In this document: piece by piece, positions 1 to 9,223 of the stretch
Numbering within the stretch: the first letter of the stretch is position 1
Layout of the letters: each line of letters opens with the position of its first letter
Source of the DNA: Acidobacteria subdivision 2 bacterium RH1 MAG20
GTDB taxonomy: Bacteria > Acidobacteriota > Terriglobia > Terriglobales > Acidobacteriaceae
Direction: 5' to 3'
Assembly: GCA_002197545.1 (NCBI GenBank)
Contig: NFUO01000262.1
Span: forward strand, 62,001-126,000
Length of the DNA: 64,000 nt
Made by a program: the position numbers and the translations under genes
Notes under the pieces: generated by a model
Seen by the model: the letters and a program-made list of their open reading frames with translations, nothing else
What the model was told of the DNA's origin: nothing
The model's database searches: none

Positions 1-546
1 AGCTTGCGCATACGACGCCTGACGCTGGGCCAGGGTTGCGACGGCCATATCGTAGGCCGCTTTTTTGCTGTCAAAATCCTGCTTGGCGATGAGTTTGTCC
101 TGGTACAGCGCCTGGGCACGGTTATAATCCAGCTTCTTTTGTTCAAGATCAGCCTGGGCGGCCGCAATATTTGCATCAGCAGTCTTCTCGGCGGCGACGT
201 AGCTATTGACGTCGGTGCGGCTCGACGCGATGGTGGCCTGCTGGGCGGCGACGGTCGCCTCCGGCTGGACGTTCTCGACCGTGGCCAGGACCGTGCCCTT
301 CTTGACGTGGTCGCCTTCCTTCACATTCAGGTGCGTAATGCGCCCGAAAGAGGTGGCGCCGACGTTGACGTAGGTCTTGGGCTTGATCTGCCCGGTGCCG
401 TTGACGATAGAGACAAGGTCCTGGCGCACGGCTTTACCCGTCGCAACCTTCGTAACATTGGCCCGCCCATGAATAATAGTGCCTGCGACGATGCCTGCCA
501 GTACCAGGACGCCGACGACGATCAAAACGATTTTTTTCGCGCTCAT
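1..546 (-). CDS. Efflux RND/HlyD-family periplasmic adaptor subunit, 3' part cut by the window edge
   Basis: Membrane-fusion adaptor of a multidrug or metabolite efflux pump; it would bridge an inner-membrane transporter to a TolC-type channel. The 182 visible residues show an N-terminal membrane anchor (about residues 6-25), then a lipoyl-like half-domain around residues 58-92 (GRITHLNVKEGDHVKKG), then a long Ala/Gln-rich coiled-coil hairpin running to the window edge. The start is ATG at 546, directly followed by a Lys-rich and then hydrophobic segment. The distal barrel and proximal domains lie outside the window, so the transporter class (RND or MacB-type ABC) cannot be told. It is divergent from the GWxTD gene, with about 280 bases between. 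Family call is firm; substrate unknown. Confidence 0.85.
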   Translation of the reverse strand, partial: MSAKKIVLIVVGVLVLAGIVAGTIIHGRANVTKVATGKAVRQDLVSIVNGTGQIKPKTYVNVGATSFGRITHLNVKEGDHVKKGTVLATVENVQPEATVAAQQATIASSRTDVNSYVAAEKTADANIAAAQADLEQKKLDYNRAQALYQDKLIAKQDFDSKKAAYDMAVATLAQRQASYAQA

Positions 547-763
547 TGCCGCTTTCTTTTCGCAGACCGGGGTTTAGCCCAACCTGCGCGCATTTTGAAG
601 ATGAATAGCCGTCAGAGGGTCATACGAAAAACCGACACGCTGAGTTCCATCGGTGTTCCCCTTGCAAAAATCGGGAGAAGGTCTGCAATTATCTGAAGAC
701 GAGCCTTATGCTGTTCGTTTTAATACGGATGATCATAGCAGGGTATGAGCCGGAATCTAGCTC

Positions 764-792
764 TTGTAGCGGGGAGGTAACCGCTCTACAAT
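764..792 (+). promoter_or_regulatory. Candidate sigma-70-type promoter within an inverted repeat
   Basis: TTGTAG (764-769), exactly 17 bases, then TACAAT (787-792). The -10 matches 5/6 and the -35 matches 3/6. The two boxes are also the arms of an inverted repeat (TTGTAG...CTACAA), flanked inside by CGG/CCG. It sits 32 bases upstream of the ATG chosen for the GWxTD gene at 825. Promoter reading is inference. Confidence 0.4.
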
Positions 793-824
793 ACAGATTG
801 GTTAACAGGAGCACTACCCCGATT

Positions 825-2564
825 ATGAATACGTCACGGCGTCTGGTATTTGGCACGGCTTTTCTCTTCTTGACGATGATGGGGGTAAGCGCTTTGCCGG
901 CGCAGGACGCAAACAGCGCCGTTCCGTCGGTAGACGGCACAACGACCAATCCTTCCAACGTCGAGAAGCCGGACCCGCTCAAGCGTCAATTGACCGACAA
1001 AGAAAAGCGCGCTCAACAGAAGGCCCTGCGCGGCGAGTTGCACGGCGTCTACAAGAAGTGGCTCGACGAGGACGTTCGCTGGATCATCACCGACCAGGAG
1101 AGGAAAGCCTTTCAGAACCTGAGCAACGATGAGGAGCGCGATTCGTTCATCGAAAACTTCTGGCTGCGTAGAAATCCCAATCCCGACTCGCCCGAGAATG
1201 AATACCGCGAAGAGCACTATGCGCGCATTGCCTATGCCAACGAACATTTCGCCGCCGGCATGCCTGGCTGGAAGACCGATCGCGGCCACATCTATATCGC
1301 ATACGGCAAGGCCGATAGCATCGACTCGCACCCAAGCGGTGGCGAATACGAGCGCCCCATGGAGGAGGGCGGCGGTAACACTTCAACCTATCCCTTTGAG
1401 GTCTGGCACTACCGTTATCTGGCTGGTATTGGCGACAACATCGATATCGAGTTTGTAGACACCTGCATGTGCGGTGACTACCACATGACCATCGACCGCT
1501 CCGAGAAAGACGCCCTCAAGCATGTTCCGGGCGCGGGCCTCACGATGTATGAGCAGAACGGCCAGTCGTCGAAGGCAGACCGCTTCTCGGGCGGCGGCCT
1601 CGAACAGCTTGGCAACGGACCCATGTCATCGCAGAACCAGAGCAAGCAGTTTGACCGGTTGGATCAATACGCCAAGCTGATGGCCCCCCCGGAGATCAAG
1701 TTCAAGGACCTGGAGTCGTTCATGGCGACTTCAAAGATCCTGACCGGACCGCCGTTCCTCTTCAGCGTTCGCACCGACTATGTGAAGATCACGAACGATA
1801 CGGTCCTGGTGCCGCTTACGCTGCAGATTCGGAATGGGGACATCACGTTCAGCAACAAGGATGGCGTCGCCACCGGTACGGTGAACATTCTCGGACGCGT
1901 CTCCAATCTGAATGACAGGCCGATCCAGACCTTTGAAGATACGGTCAATGTTCAGGTGCCGAGCGAGTTGCTCGGCCGTACGCAGAACAATGTGTCGGTG
2001 TATTGGCAGGCGCTGCCGTTGCGGCCGGGCCTGTACAAAATCGACATCGCGATCAAGGACGTCAACAATCCTGACCACATTGGCAGATGGAAGCGCAGCG
2101 TGAATGTGCCAAAGTATGACGATGACCGCCTCTCGTCCTCCTCGCTGATCTTTGCCGACCAGATGTGGCATGTTGCGTCGAGGGACATCGGCGCAGGCAA
2201 CTTCGTCATCGGCGATACCCACCTCCGCCCCCGGGTTCCATCCGAGATGTCTGTGCCGGTCACCTTCCATCGCGCCCAGAATTTGAACTTCTGGATGCAG
2301 GTGTATAACCTCGGTATCGATGAGAAGAGCAAACGCAACGATGCAACCATCGAGTACCAGATTGTGAATACGGCAACCAACCAGACGGTTCTGCAGACGC
2401 AGGAGCTCACCTCGAAGACGAACCCGAATGCGGACCAGGTGACGCTGGAGAAGAGCCTGCCGCTGGCAAGCTTGGAACCGGGAAAATATAAGGTGACGAT
2501 TAAGGTCAATGACGGAATCTCCAAGCAGCAGATCGCAGAATCTGCGCCTTTTGTAGTGGATTAG
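825..2564 (+). CDS. Secreted GWxTD-domain protein
   Basis: A 579-residue exported protein of the GWxTD-domain family, which is typical of Acidobacteriota and some Bacteroidota and has no settled function. The start is ATG 825, giving a classical signal peptide (two Arg, a hydrophobic core, cleavage near LPAQD). The frame stays open upstream to 708 but that extension looks like non-coding leader and contains the candidate promoter. The domain signature GWKTDRGHIYIAYG begins at residue 148, after a charged helical segment with many Glu/Arg residues. The C-terminal half is beta-rich and Ig/macroglobulin-like, ending in a segment with regularly spaced Gly-Lys-Tyr strands. It stands alone between divergent and co-directional neighbours. 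Family is clear from the motif; role unknown. Confidence 0.85.
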   Translation: MNTSRRLVFGTAFLFLTMMGVSALPAQDANSAVPSVDGTTTNPSNVEKPDPLKRQLTDKEKRAQQKALRGELHGVYKKWLDEDVRWIITDQERKAFQNLSNDEERDSFIENFWLRRNPNPDSPENEYREEHYARIAYANEHFAAGMPGWKTDRGHIYIAYGKADSIDSHPSGGEYERPMEEGGGNTSTYPFEVWHYRYLAGIGDNIDIEFVDTCMCGDYHMTIDRSEKDALKHVPGAGLTMYEQNGQSSKADRFSGGGLEQLGNGPMSSQNQSKQFDRLDQYAKLMAPPEIKFKDLESFMATSKILTGPPFLFSVRTDYVKITNDTVLVPLTLQIRNGDITFSNKDGVATGTVNILGRVSNLNDRPIQTFEDTVNVQVPSELLGRTQNNVSVYWQALPLRPGLYKIDIAIKDVNNPDHIGRWKRSVNVPKYDDDRLSSSSLIFADQMWHVASRDIGAGNFVIGDTHLRPRVPSEMSVPVTFHRAQNLNFWMQVYNLGIDEKSKRNDATIEYQIVNTATNQTVLQTQELTSKTNPNADQVTLEKSLPLASLEPGKYKVTIKVNDGISKQQIAESAPFVVD

Positions 2565-2661
2565 TGCAGTCGGGCATCACAAGCGGCCAAACGTTTGCGC
2601 GGATTTCAGGAAGCGATGAACGGGCTGGATAGGTTGTAAAATCCGCACCCTGCTTTACTCG

Positions 2662-4431
2662 GTGCGGTCAGACTATGGAGCCGCCGTCGACGCGCAGAAA
2701 GCTAACACTGTGCAACGATCCCAGGTGAAGATCGCGCTTTTGACTCTGGTGCTGTCAACAGCATCTGTGTGCCTTGCCGCGGGTGGCGGCGCCACGGTCT
2801 CTGGGGTTGTGCGCGATGCGGATGGGGTTGCCCAGATGGGCGTGCTGGTCCAGGTACTGGAAAATGGAACGGTCATGGCAGGAAGGGCATTTACCGACCT
2901 CCATGGACGCTATCTGATCTCGCAATTGGTCCCTGGCAAGTACCAGGTGCGGGCCAGCGCGGCTCTTTTCGTGCCTGCGACGCGGGGAGATCTGCACCTT
3001 CGTCCCGGTGCCCAGACGATTGTAAACCTTACGCTGAATACCCTCTTTGCCGCGACCAATTGGCTGCCGGCGGAGCGCCGTAAAGCAGACGAGCCAGGCG
3101 ATGACTGGAAGTGGACACTGCGTTCGGCTGTCAATCGCCCCATCCTGAGAATGGTCGAGGATGGCAATGTCATGACTGTTTCTTCGAGCGTGACCGAATC
3201 CTCCACCCCCTCCGAGCGGGTGAGGGGCGCGGTAACAAGCGGTGACGGCGGCTTTGCCGAGGGCGGCGTTCACAATGTGGTTACGGTGGACCGTGTGCTC
3301 GACGATGGCGCCGGCATGGTGGTCCGCGCGGACATTGGAACAGCCCTTGGGCCGTGGATGGGCATGCCCTCGATGGACCTCGCCACAGGTTTCGAGCGGC
3401 GGCTGGGATTTGCCGGTTCCACCCGCGCCATAGTCAGCTATCAATCCCATCCGGAGATGATTGGCTCCGGCGATACGTCGGGCCTGCAGGCATTCCAGAT
3501 GGCCAGTGCCCAGAAGATGCAGATTGGCGATCTGGCGGACGTTGAGGTTGGAGGTCTCGTCTACATGGTCCATACAGCCGGCTATGCCGTCGCCTCTATG
3601 CCGTTCCTCAAGATAACCACGCATCCATCGACCGACTGGACAGTGGGCTATCGGATGGCCACCTCGCGCGACCTGCAATCCTACGCTGGCCTCAATACCG
3701 TGCAGCAGGAGCTGCCGGTCGCCGCGATGTCCCAGAACGGAATGCGGACGGAACACGGGTTGCATCAGGAGTTTGCCATTGGCCGCAAAGTCGGCCCCGG
3801 CCTCATTCAGATTTCGTATTACCTCGATTCGCTCGATCAGATGGCGCTATCCGGCGGTGGAGATCTGAGCGCGGCGGACATTGCCCAGCTAGGCCAATCG
3901 GGTGACGGCGTACTTGCGGACGAGGCGACAGGCAGTTTCCATCTTCTGCGTTCCGGGTACAAGACCCAGGGCATGAACCTCACTCTGTCTGAGCCGATTA
4001 CCGACAACATGTGGGTAGCGCTCGAATACAGCACAGGAGCCGCGCTGACTGCGAAGGACGACGACATCTTAACCTTACAGAATATGGCCACCGAGTTCGC
4101 TCCGCTCATGTCTCAGTCGGCGACGGTTGCGGTGAAGGGAAGGGTCCTCCGCAGCGGAACGAGGGTCAGGGCTGCATACCGTTGGCAACCGGCTCGCACG
4201 GTGACTGCGGTGAACCCTTACGCGGCGTTCAGCGATCAGGCCTACCTCAGTTGCTATCTGCGGCAGGCGATAAAGTTAGGTAACCTATTACCTCCGGGGC
4301 TCGAAGCTACAGTCGATGTCACCAACCTGCTCGCCGAAGGATACCGCCCCTTCCTTTCAGCCGACGGCAAGACCCTGTTCCTGGCCCAATCCCCACGAGC
4401 CGTGCAGGCCGGCCTGGCCTTCACCTTCTAA
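2662..4431 (+). CDS. Carboxypeptidase-regulatory-like domain protein (TonB-receptor-like, outer membrane)
   Basis: A 589-residue protein if read from GTG 2662. GTG 2710 would also serve and puts the signal peptide (KIALLTLVLSTASVCLAAGG) right at the N-terminus, so the true start is probably 2710. Residues of about 40-125 form a carboxypeptidase D regulatory-like fold (GxVxDADG...GRYLISQLVPGKYQV), the usual N-terminal module of acidobacterial TonB-dependent-receptor-like proteins. The remainder is a run of alternating beta strands that ends in a C-terminal phenylalanine (GLAFTF), as expected for an outer-membrane barrel. It lacks a recognisable TonB box and plug and is about half the usual size of the OmpA/TonB-like family, so it may be a reduced member. 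Substrate unknown. Confidence 0.7.
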   Translation: MRSDYGAAVDAQKANTVQRSQVKIALLTLVLSTASVCLAAGGGATVSGVVRDADGVAQMGVLVQVLENGTVMAGRAFTDLHGRYLISQLVPGKYQVRASAALFVPATRGDLHLRPGAQTIVNLTLNTLFAATNWLPAERRKADEPGDDWKWTLRSAVNRPILRMVEDGNVMTVSSSVTESSTPSERVRGAVTSGDGGFAEGGVHNVVTVDRVLDDGAGMVVRADIGTALGPWMGMPSMDLATGFERRLGFAGSTRAIVSYQSHPEMIGSGDTSGLQAFQMASAQKMQIGDLADVEVGGLVYMVHTAGYAVASMPFLKITTHPSTDWTVGYRMATSRDLQSYAGLNTVQQELPVAAMSQNGMRTEHGLHQEFAIGRKVGPGLIQISYYLDSLDQMALSGGGDLSAADIAQLGQSGDGVLADEATGSFHLLRSGYKTQGMNLTLSEPITDNMWVALEYSTGAALTAKDDDILTLQNMATEFAPLMSQSATVAVKGRVLRSGTRVRAAYRWQPARTVTAVNPYAAFSDQAYLSCYLRQAIKLGNLLPPGLEATVDVTNLLAEGYRPFLSADGKTLFLAQSPRAVQAGLAFTF

Positions 4432-4792
4432 GAATCTATCCAAAAACTACAAGCGAAGATCGTTTTGCTATTGTTTACGTCCTCATGCTGTCCTTTCACG
4501 TCGCGGGTATCCCGTCCATCGCGTCTTTTGCGATGGGTGGGAATGTAACCCATCCCAAGCCATTGTTACCGTTGTTTTGAGGATTTCGAGAGAAATGCGT
4601 TGGTGGGCTGTGTGGTTTGAACTGTTTTCGGGGGGACTGAGTCGTAAGGTGCTGGGTGGTTATCGGTTAGTTGGTTAATAGCCTGGGTTTCCAGTTGTGC
4701 GTAAAAGGGGAAAGGGGTACAAAGAGTGTGCCGGGTTGGTGGGTTCGGTCCGGTTTTTATCTGGTTTGTTTCTGGTATTGGGAGGTTCTCTG
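4432..4792. other. Intergenic stretch with one hairpin
   Basis: About 360 bases with no supportable gene. Near the 5' end is an inverted repeat, CCATCGC (4516-4522) and GCGATGG (4530-4536), which could terminate the preceding gene but lacks a T-tract. The rest is G/T-rich leader of the following HTH gene. Open frames crossing it have no family features. Confidence 0.4.
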
Positions 4793-5047
4793 ATGGCTGC
4801 TATGGCGCAGGTGGCGACTCGCGAGGTAATGGATATTCGACAGGCATCGGAGTATCTGGGCATCAGCGGGGACACGCTGTACCGGTATGCTTCGGAGGGG
4901 TTTATCCCGGCGTTCAAACTGGGTAATCGCTGGCGGTTCAAGAAGAGCCTGTTGGATGCGTGGATGGATGAGAAGTCGGGTGTGAAGGTGGTGGCTCCAG
5001 CGACGGTGATGCCGAAGCAGAAGAAGCCGGCGGGGCGGGTGCGTTAG
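4793..5047 (+). CDS. Excisionase/MerR-type helix-turn-helix DNA-binding protein
   Basis: An 84-residue protein with a single HTH_17 (excisionase-family) domain: VMDIRQASEYLGISGDTLYRYASEGFIPAFKLGNRWRFKKSLLDAWM, the winged-helix pattern in which the helix-turn-helix is followed by a wing ending in (K/R)(F/W)RF...LDAW. The start is ATG 4793, 8 bases after a GGGAGG ribosome-binding site; an upstream in-frame GTG at 4697 would add a hydrophobic leader unlike the family. The C-terminal 25 residues are Lys/Pro-rich and probably disordered. There is no integrase or phage gene nearby, so it is more likely a chromosomal regulator than an excisionase. Target unknown. Confidence 0.75.
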   Translation: MAAMAQVATREVMDIRQASEYLGISGDTLYRYASEGFIPAFKLGNRWRFKKSLLDAWMDEKSGVKVVAPATVMPKQKKPAGRVR

Positions 5048-5193
5048 AGAGATTGATTTTGTGTGACGTTGCTGAGTAAGCAAATCGCAAATTTCGACTG
5101 TGAAGCGTGAAGATCCATAGGCCTCCGCCTAGGGAGACTTCTGAGATATCTTCATTTGATCATTTCAGATGAAATGAATGCCCGCGATTTATT

Positions 5194-6069
5194 TCAGGCG
5201 GATTGCAGGGTGATGATGGTGATTTCCGGTGGACAGTTGAAGCGGAAGGGGATGCCTACGGTGCCGATGCCGCGGTTGACGTAGAGCTGCATTTTGTTCA
5301 ATTGAAAGAAGCCTTCGGCGTATTTTTTGCCCATCGGCGGGAGGACGAGGGGGGGAAGGAAGGGCAGGCGGATCTGGCCGCCGTGGGTGTGGCCGGCAAG
5401 CATGACGTCGACGAGAGGTCCGCGAGGGTGCTTGAGGACGAAGTCAGCGTAATCGGGTTCGTGCGCCATGAGGATGACGGGGCCGTCGGGGAACGGTGGG
5501 ACGGCGAGGTCGAGGCGGGGGTTGGTGGTGCCGGGATCGTTGACTCCACAGAGCCAGAAGCGGGAGCCGTTGCGCTCGATGGGGAGGTGCTCGTCGACGA
5601 GGACGGGGATGCCGTTGGAGGTGAGGGAGTCGATGACGAGCGCGGAGCCGACCGAGGTGTCGTGGTTGCCGAGGCAAGCGTAACGCAAGGGGCAGGTGAG
5701 GGTACTGAGGATCTCGGCGCAGTGGTGGGCGGCGGACCGGCCGTTGAGGAAGGTGAGCGAGCCGTAGGTGACGAAGTCTCCCGTGAGCAGGACCATGTCT
5801 GCGGCGAGGGCGTTGACGTGGCGGACGACGCGCTCGAGGAAGAAAGGCTCGGTGAACTCGTCGAGATGGATATCGCTGATTTGCGCGATGCGGAAGCCGT
5901 GGAAGGCGCTGGGAAGATTGGAGATGGCAAGGGTGCGGGGGACGAGATCGAGCTCGTGGCGGGAGATTTCGCCGGAATAGAGGGCTAAACCTGCTGCCGT
6001 GGCTCCAGCGCCGATGAGAAAGTGGCGGCGGGTGAAGCGCGATGGCTGATCGTGGTTAAAGCCGGACAT
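5194..6069 (-). CDS. Tat-exported metallophosphoesterase (YkuE-like)
   Basis: A 291-residue calcineurin-like phosphoesterase acting outside the cytoplasm. The N-terminus carries a twin-arginine signal (FTRRHFLIG, residues 12-20, followed by an Ala/Gly-rich stretch). All five metal-binding blocks are visible: SDIHLDEF (D66, H68), TGDFV, LGNHD, AHEPDY and AGHTHGGQI. The set and order match the YkuE/UDP-diacylglucosamine-hydrolase-like branch of membrane-associated phosphoesterases. It is convergent with the HTH gene and divergent from the Xaa-Pro peptidase, with the two starts about 70 bases apart. Physiological substrate is not predictable; in relatives it is a lipid or phosphodiester. Confidence 0.88.
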   Translation of the reverse strand: MSGFNHDQPSRFTRRHFLIGAGATAAGLALYSGEISRHELDLVPRTLAISNLPSAFHGFRIAQISDIHLDEFTEPFFLERVVRHVNALAADMVLLTGDFVTYGSLTFLNGRSAAHHCAEILSTLTCPLRYACLGNHDTSVGSALVIDSLTSNGIPVLVDEHLPIERNGSRFWLCGVNDPGTTNPRLDLAVPPFPDGPVILMAHEPDYADFVLKHPRGPLVDVMLAGHTHGGQIRLPFLPPLVLPPMGKKYAEGFFQLNKMQLYVNRGIGTVGIPFRFNCPPEITIITLQSA

Positions 6070-6137
6070 AGGCTATGATACCGGGTTGTGAGGGTGATGA
6101 GCGAGTTTTGCCGCACAAGTTCGGTAGAATCAATGTG

Positions 6138-7223
6138 ATGAGTTTAAGTGTGCGGAAGAAGAGAGCGGGAGCCGCGGCAAAGGCTGCTGGGGTGGATAGC
6201 TTGCTGGTGACGCATCTGCCGGATGTGCGGTATTTTTGCGGGTTTACCGGCTCGAATGCGGCGCTGGTGCTGGCGAGCGGACGGGCGGTGCTGTTTACCG
6301 ATGGGCGGTATACGGCCCAAGCCAAGGCGGAGGCTGTGGGGACTCGGGTGGTGATTGCGAAGAAGCCGGCAGTGGCGGCGGCTTGTGAGTGGATGGAGGC
6401 TGCCGGGGTTCGGCGGTGCGGGTTTGAGGCCTCGCAGACGACGGTGGCTGCGCTGGAGGGAATGCGGAAGGCGGTTTCGGCGAAGGTTCGGCGGGGAATG
6501 TTTCAGGCAGTTGAACCGCTGGTCGCGGGACTACGCGAGGTGAAGGACGCGGAAGAGATTGCTGTGATGCGCAGGGCTGCTTTGCTGGGCTGCCGGTTGT
6601 TCGGCGGAATGCTCAACTTTATGCAACTGGGGTTGACTGAGGTTGCGGTGGCGGCGGAGTTGGAACATGCGGCTCGGCTGGCCGGTGCGGAGGCGATGTC
6701 GTTTGAGACGATTGTCGCCAGTGGGGAGCGAAGTGCGCTGCCGCATGGTCGGGCGACTCAGGCTAAGCTGCCTAAGAGGGGTTTTGTTACGCTGGATTTT
6801 GGCGTCGTGGTGGACGGGTATTGCAGCGATATGACGCGCACCGTGCACATGGGCAAAGCGCTGCCGGGCGAGCGGGAAGTGTATGATGCGGTTCTGGAAG
6901 CGCAGGAGGCTGCGGTCGCGAAAGTGGCTCCGGGCGTGACCGCTGGTGAGGTCGATGAAGCGGCGCGAAGCGTGTTGCGAAGGGCTGGGCTGGACAAATA
7001 TTTCAGTCACTCGACGGGGCATGGCGTTGGGTTGGAGATTCATGAAGGGCCGAGGCTTGCAGCGAAGCAGACGCAGGTTTTAGAGCAGGGAATGGTGGTC
7101 ACGATTGAGCCCGGAGTTTATATGCCGGGCAAGTTTGGAGTACGGATCGAGGACATGGTGCTAGTGACCGCGGCGGGAGGCGAAGTTCTGACGCCGAGCG
7201 TGAAGGCCTGGATTGAGTTGTAA
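6138..7223 (+). CDS. M24-family Xaa-Pro aminopeptidase
   Basis: A cytoplasmic metallopeptidase of 361 residues that removes N-terminal residues preceding proline. It has the two-part pita-bread architecture: a creatinase-like N-terminal domain (VTHLPDVRYFCGFTGSNAAL) and a C-terminal catalytic domain with the five metal ligands in DFGVVVDGYCSDMTRTVHMG (two Asp), HSTGHGVGLEIHE (His), EPGVY (Glu) and the final RIEDMV (Glu). ATG 6138 is preferred over an in-frame ATG at 6075 because it starts directly on the conserved N-terminal domain. The gene precedes accB closely (36 bases), as pepP-like genes often do in Gram-positive and acidobacterial genomes, so the three genes may form one transcript. 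Confidence 0.9.
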   Translation: MSLSVRKKRAGAAAKAAGVDSLLVTHLPDVRYFCGFTGSNAALVLASGRAVLFTDGRYTAQAKAEAVGTRVVIAKKPAVAAACEWMEAAGVRRCGFEASQTTVAALEGMRKAVSAKVRRGMFQAVEPLVAGLREVKDAEEIAVMRRAALLGCRLFGGMLNFMQLGLTEVAVAAELEHAARLAGAEAMSFETIVASGERSALPHGRATQAKLPKRGFVTLDFGVVVDGYCSDMTRTVHMGKALPGEREVYDAVLEAQEAAVAKVAPGVTAGEVDEAARSVLRRAGLDKYFSHSTGHGVGLEIHEGPRLAAKQTQVLEQGMVVTIEPGVYMPGKFGVRIEDMVLVTAAGGEVLTPSVKAWIEL

Positions 7224-7259
7224 ATTACTAGAGTGCCGCAACAGGTACAGGAGATATGG

Positions 7260-7757
7260 ATGGACGTAAATAAGTTGCAAGAGCTTCGCGAACTGGTCGA
7301 ATTTCTGAAGGCGAATGAGATCGCCGAGTTCGACATGGAACAGGATGATCTGAAGGTCCGCATCAAGTTCGCCGGCGAGCCTGCGGCCTCGACTGGCAGT
7401 GTCGACCTTGCTCATCTGAGTCGGCTGATGGCTTCGGCGCCTGTTGCAGCTTCGGCACCGGTTGCGGTTCATGCTGCGGCTGCGGAGAGCGGTCCTGCTG
7501 CGGTGCCGGAGGAAGCTCTGCATGAGGTGAAGTCGCCGATCGTGGGGACGTTCTATGAGTCGCCTTCGCCGGGGACTCCGGCTTTTGTGAACGTTGGGGA
7601 CCAGGTGGAGGTTGGCCAGGTGCTCTGCATCGTCGAGGCGATGAAGCTGATGAATGAGATCGAGTCGGACGTCGCCGGCGAAGTGGTGAAGCGGATTGCC
7701 GCGAGCGGACAGCCTGTGGAGTATGGACAGGCATTGTTTGCGATTAAGGCCCGGTAA
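7260..7757 (+). CDS. accB: Biotin carboxyl carrier protein of acetyl-CoA carboxylase
   Basis: The 165-residue carrier that bears covalently bound biotin and shuttles CO2 between biotin carboxylase and carboxyltransferase in the first step of fatty-acid synthesis. The N-terminal dimer-forming helix ([19 protein letters not shown]) is followed by an Ala/Pro/Val-rich flexible linker and the C-terminal biotinyl domain with [12 protein letters not shown]129, 36 residues from the end, is the biotinylation site. ATG 7260 follows an AGGAG ribosome-binding site; an earlier in-frame GTG at 7233 lacks one. It lies directly upstream of accC, the conserved accBC order. Confidence 0.96.
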   Translation: MDVNKLQELRELVEFLKANEIAEFDMEQDDLKVRIKFAGEPAASTGSVDLAHLSRLMASAPVAASAPVAVHAAAAESGPAAVPEEALHEVKSPIVGTFYESPSPGTPAFVNVGDQVEVGQVLCIVEAMKLMNEIESDVAGEVVKRIAASGQPVEYGQALFAIKAR

Positions 7758-7792
7758 CAATCGCTACTCGACTGGAAGAGAACAGGATAAGC

Positions 7793-9154
7793 ATGTTTCG
7801 TAAGGTATTGATTGCAAATCGCGGGGAGATTGCGCTGCGGGTAATCAGCGCATGCAAAGAGATGGGAATCCGCACGGTTGCCGTGTACAGCGAGGCCGAT
7901 AGGAATAGCCTGCATGTACGATTTGCGGATGAGGCCATCTGTATAGGTCCGCCGAGATCGGCGGAAAGTTATTTGAATGTTCCGGCGGTGATCTCGGCAG
8001 CGGAGATTGCGGATGTGGATGCGATTCATCCGGGCTATGGGCTGCTGAGTGAGAATGCGAACTTCGCCGAGGTGTGCCGGGCATCGAATATTAAGTTCAT
8101 CGGACCTCCGCCGGAGGTGACGCGGATGATGGGTGAGAAGTCGACGGCGCGGCAGACGATGAAGAAGGCGAAGGTGCCGATTCTGCCTGGGTCGGATGGC
8201 GTGATCGCGAGCGAAGGCGAGGCGCTGGAGTGGGCTCGCAGCGTTGGCTATCCGGTGATTTTGAAGGCGGTGGCCGGTGGCGGCGGGCGCGGGATGCGCA
8301 TCTGCCGCAATAAGGAAGAGTTGCCGGGGCTGTACCAGCAGGCTTCGATTGAAGCGGCGAATGCGTTTGGCAACGGCGACCTCTATATGGAGAAGTTCAT
8401 CGAGCAGCCGCGGCATATCGAGTTTCAGGTGCTTGCCGATGAGCATGGAAACGTTATGAGCCTGGGCGAGCGCGAGTGCTCGATCCAGCGGCGGCATCAG
8501 AAGCTGATCGAAGAGGCTCCGAGCTTGATGGTGACTCCGAAGCTGCGCGAGGAACTGGGCAGGACGATCAAGAAGTCGCTTGAGAATATTGGGTATTGGA
8601 ACGCCGGGACGATTGAATTCCTGATGGATGAGGACGGCAAGATCTACTTCATCGAGATGAATACTCGGATTCAGGTAGAGCATTGCGTCACCGAGATGGT
8701 GACAGGAATTGATTTGGTGAAGGCGCAGTTACGGATTGCGGCGGGAGAGAAGCTGAACTCGATTGTGACGGAGCCGGTTACGATTCGCGGTCATGCGATT
8801 GAGTGCCGTATCAATGCTGAGCATCCGGAGAAGTTCACGCCGAGCGCGGGCAAGATTACGGCGTTTAACCTGCCCGGCGGCAATGGAGTGCGCGTCGATA
8901 CGGCGCAGTATGCGGAGGGTGTGGTGCCGCCGTATTACGACTCGCTGATTGCGAAGCTGATCTGCCACGGCAAGGACCGCGAAGAGGCCATGAACAAGAT
9001 GCAGCGGGCGCTCTCGCAGTTTGTGGTGCAGGGAATTCATACGACGATTCCGATGCATCAGAAGATCTTTGCGGATGAAGAGTTCCGATCGGGCAAGTTC
9101 GATACGAAGTTCATGGAACGGTTCTTCGAGCGGCAGAAGGACATCAAGGTGTAA
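7793..9154 (+). CDS. accC: Biotin carboxylase subunit of acetyl-CoA carboxylase
   Basis: An ATP-grasp enzyme of 453 residues that carboxylates the biotin of AccB using ATP and bicarbonate. The sequence is canonical: N-terminal [23 protein letters not shown], the glycine-rich ATP loop [11 protein letters not shown], the [21 protein letters not shown] block, the catalytic [24 protein letters not shown] block and the C-terminal biotin-carboxylase domain. Length is normal for the stand-alone bacterial subunit. It starts 35 bases after accB and is almost certainly co-transcribed. The carboxyltransferase genes accA/accD are not in the window. Confidence 0.97.
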   Translation: MFRKVLIANRGEIALRVISACKEMGIRTVAVYSEADRNSLHVRFADEAICIGPPRSAESYLNVPAVISAAEIADVDAIHPGYGLLSENANFAEVCRASNIKFIGPPPEVTRMMGEKSTARQTMKKAKVPILPGSDGVIASEGEALEWARSVGYPVILKAVAGGGGRGMRICRNKEELPGLYQQASIEAANAFGNGDLYMEKFIEQPRHIEFQVLADEHGNVMSLGERECSIQRRHQKLIEEAPSLMVTPKLREELGRTIKKSLENIGYWNAGTIEFLMDEDGKIYFIEMNTRIQVEHCVTEMVTGIDLVKAQLRIAAGEKLNSIVTEPVTIRGHAIECRINAEHPEKFTPSAGKITAFNLPGGNGVRVDTAQYAEGVVPPYYDSLIAKLICHGKDREEAMNKMQRALSQFVVQGIHTTIPMHQKIFADEEFRSGKFDTKFMERFFERQKDIKV

Positions 9155-9223
9155 TCTTCGCCTCACGCCCGCGAATGGACTCGTGGTGTATGACATTACG
9201 CAGAATGAGTATGTGAGGCTTGT

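Noticed and set aside
689..982. 97-codon minus-strand frame opposite the GWxTD start
   Set aside because: Overlaps the signal peptide coding region in antisense and the candidate promoter; no features.
2755..3765. Long minus-strand open frame (336 codons) opposite the carboxypeptidase-like gene
   Set aside because: It is the antisense shadow of a convincing plus-strand protein; composition is His/Arg/Gly-rich with no family motif.
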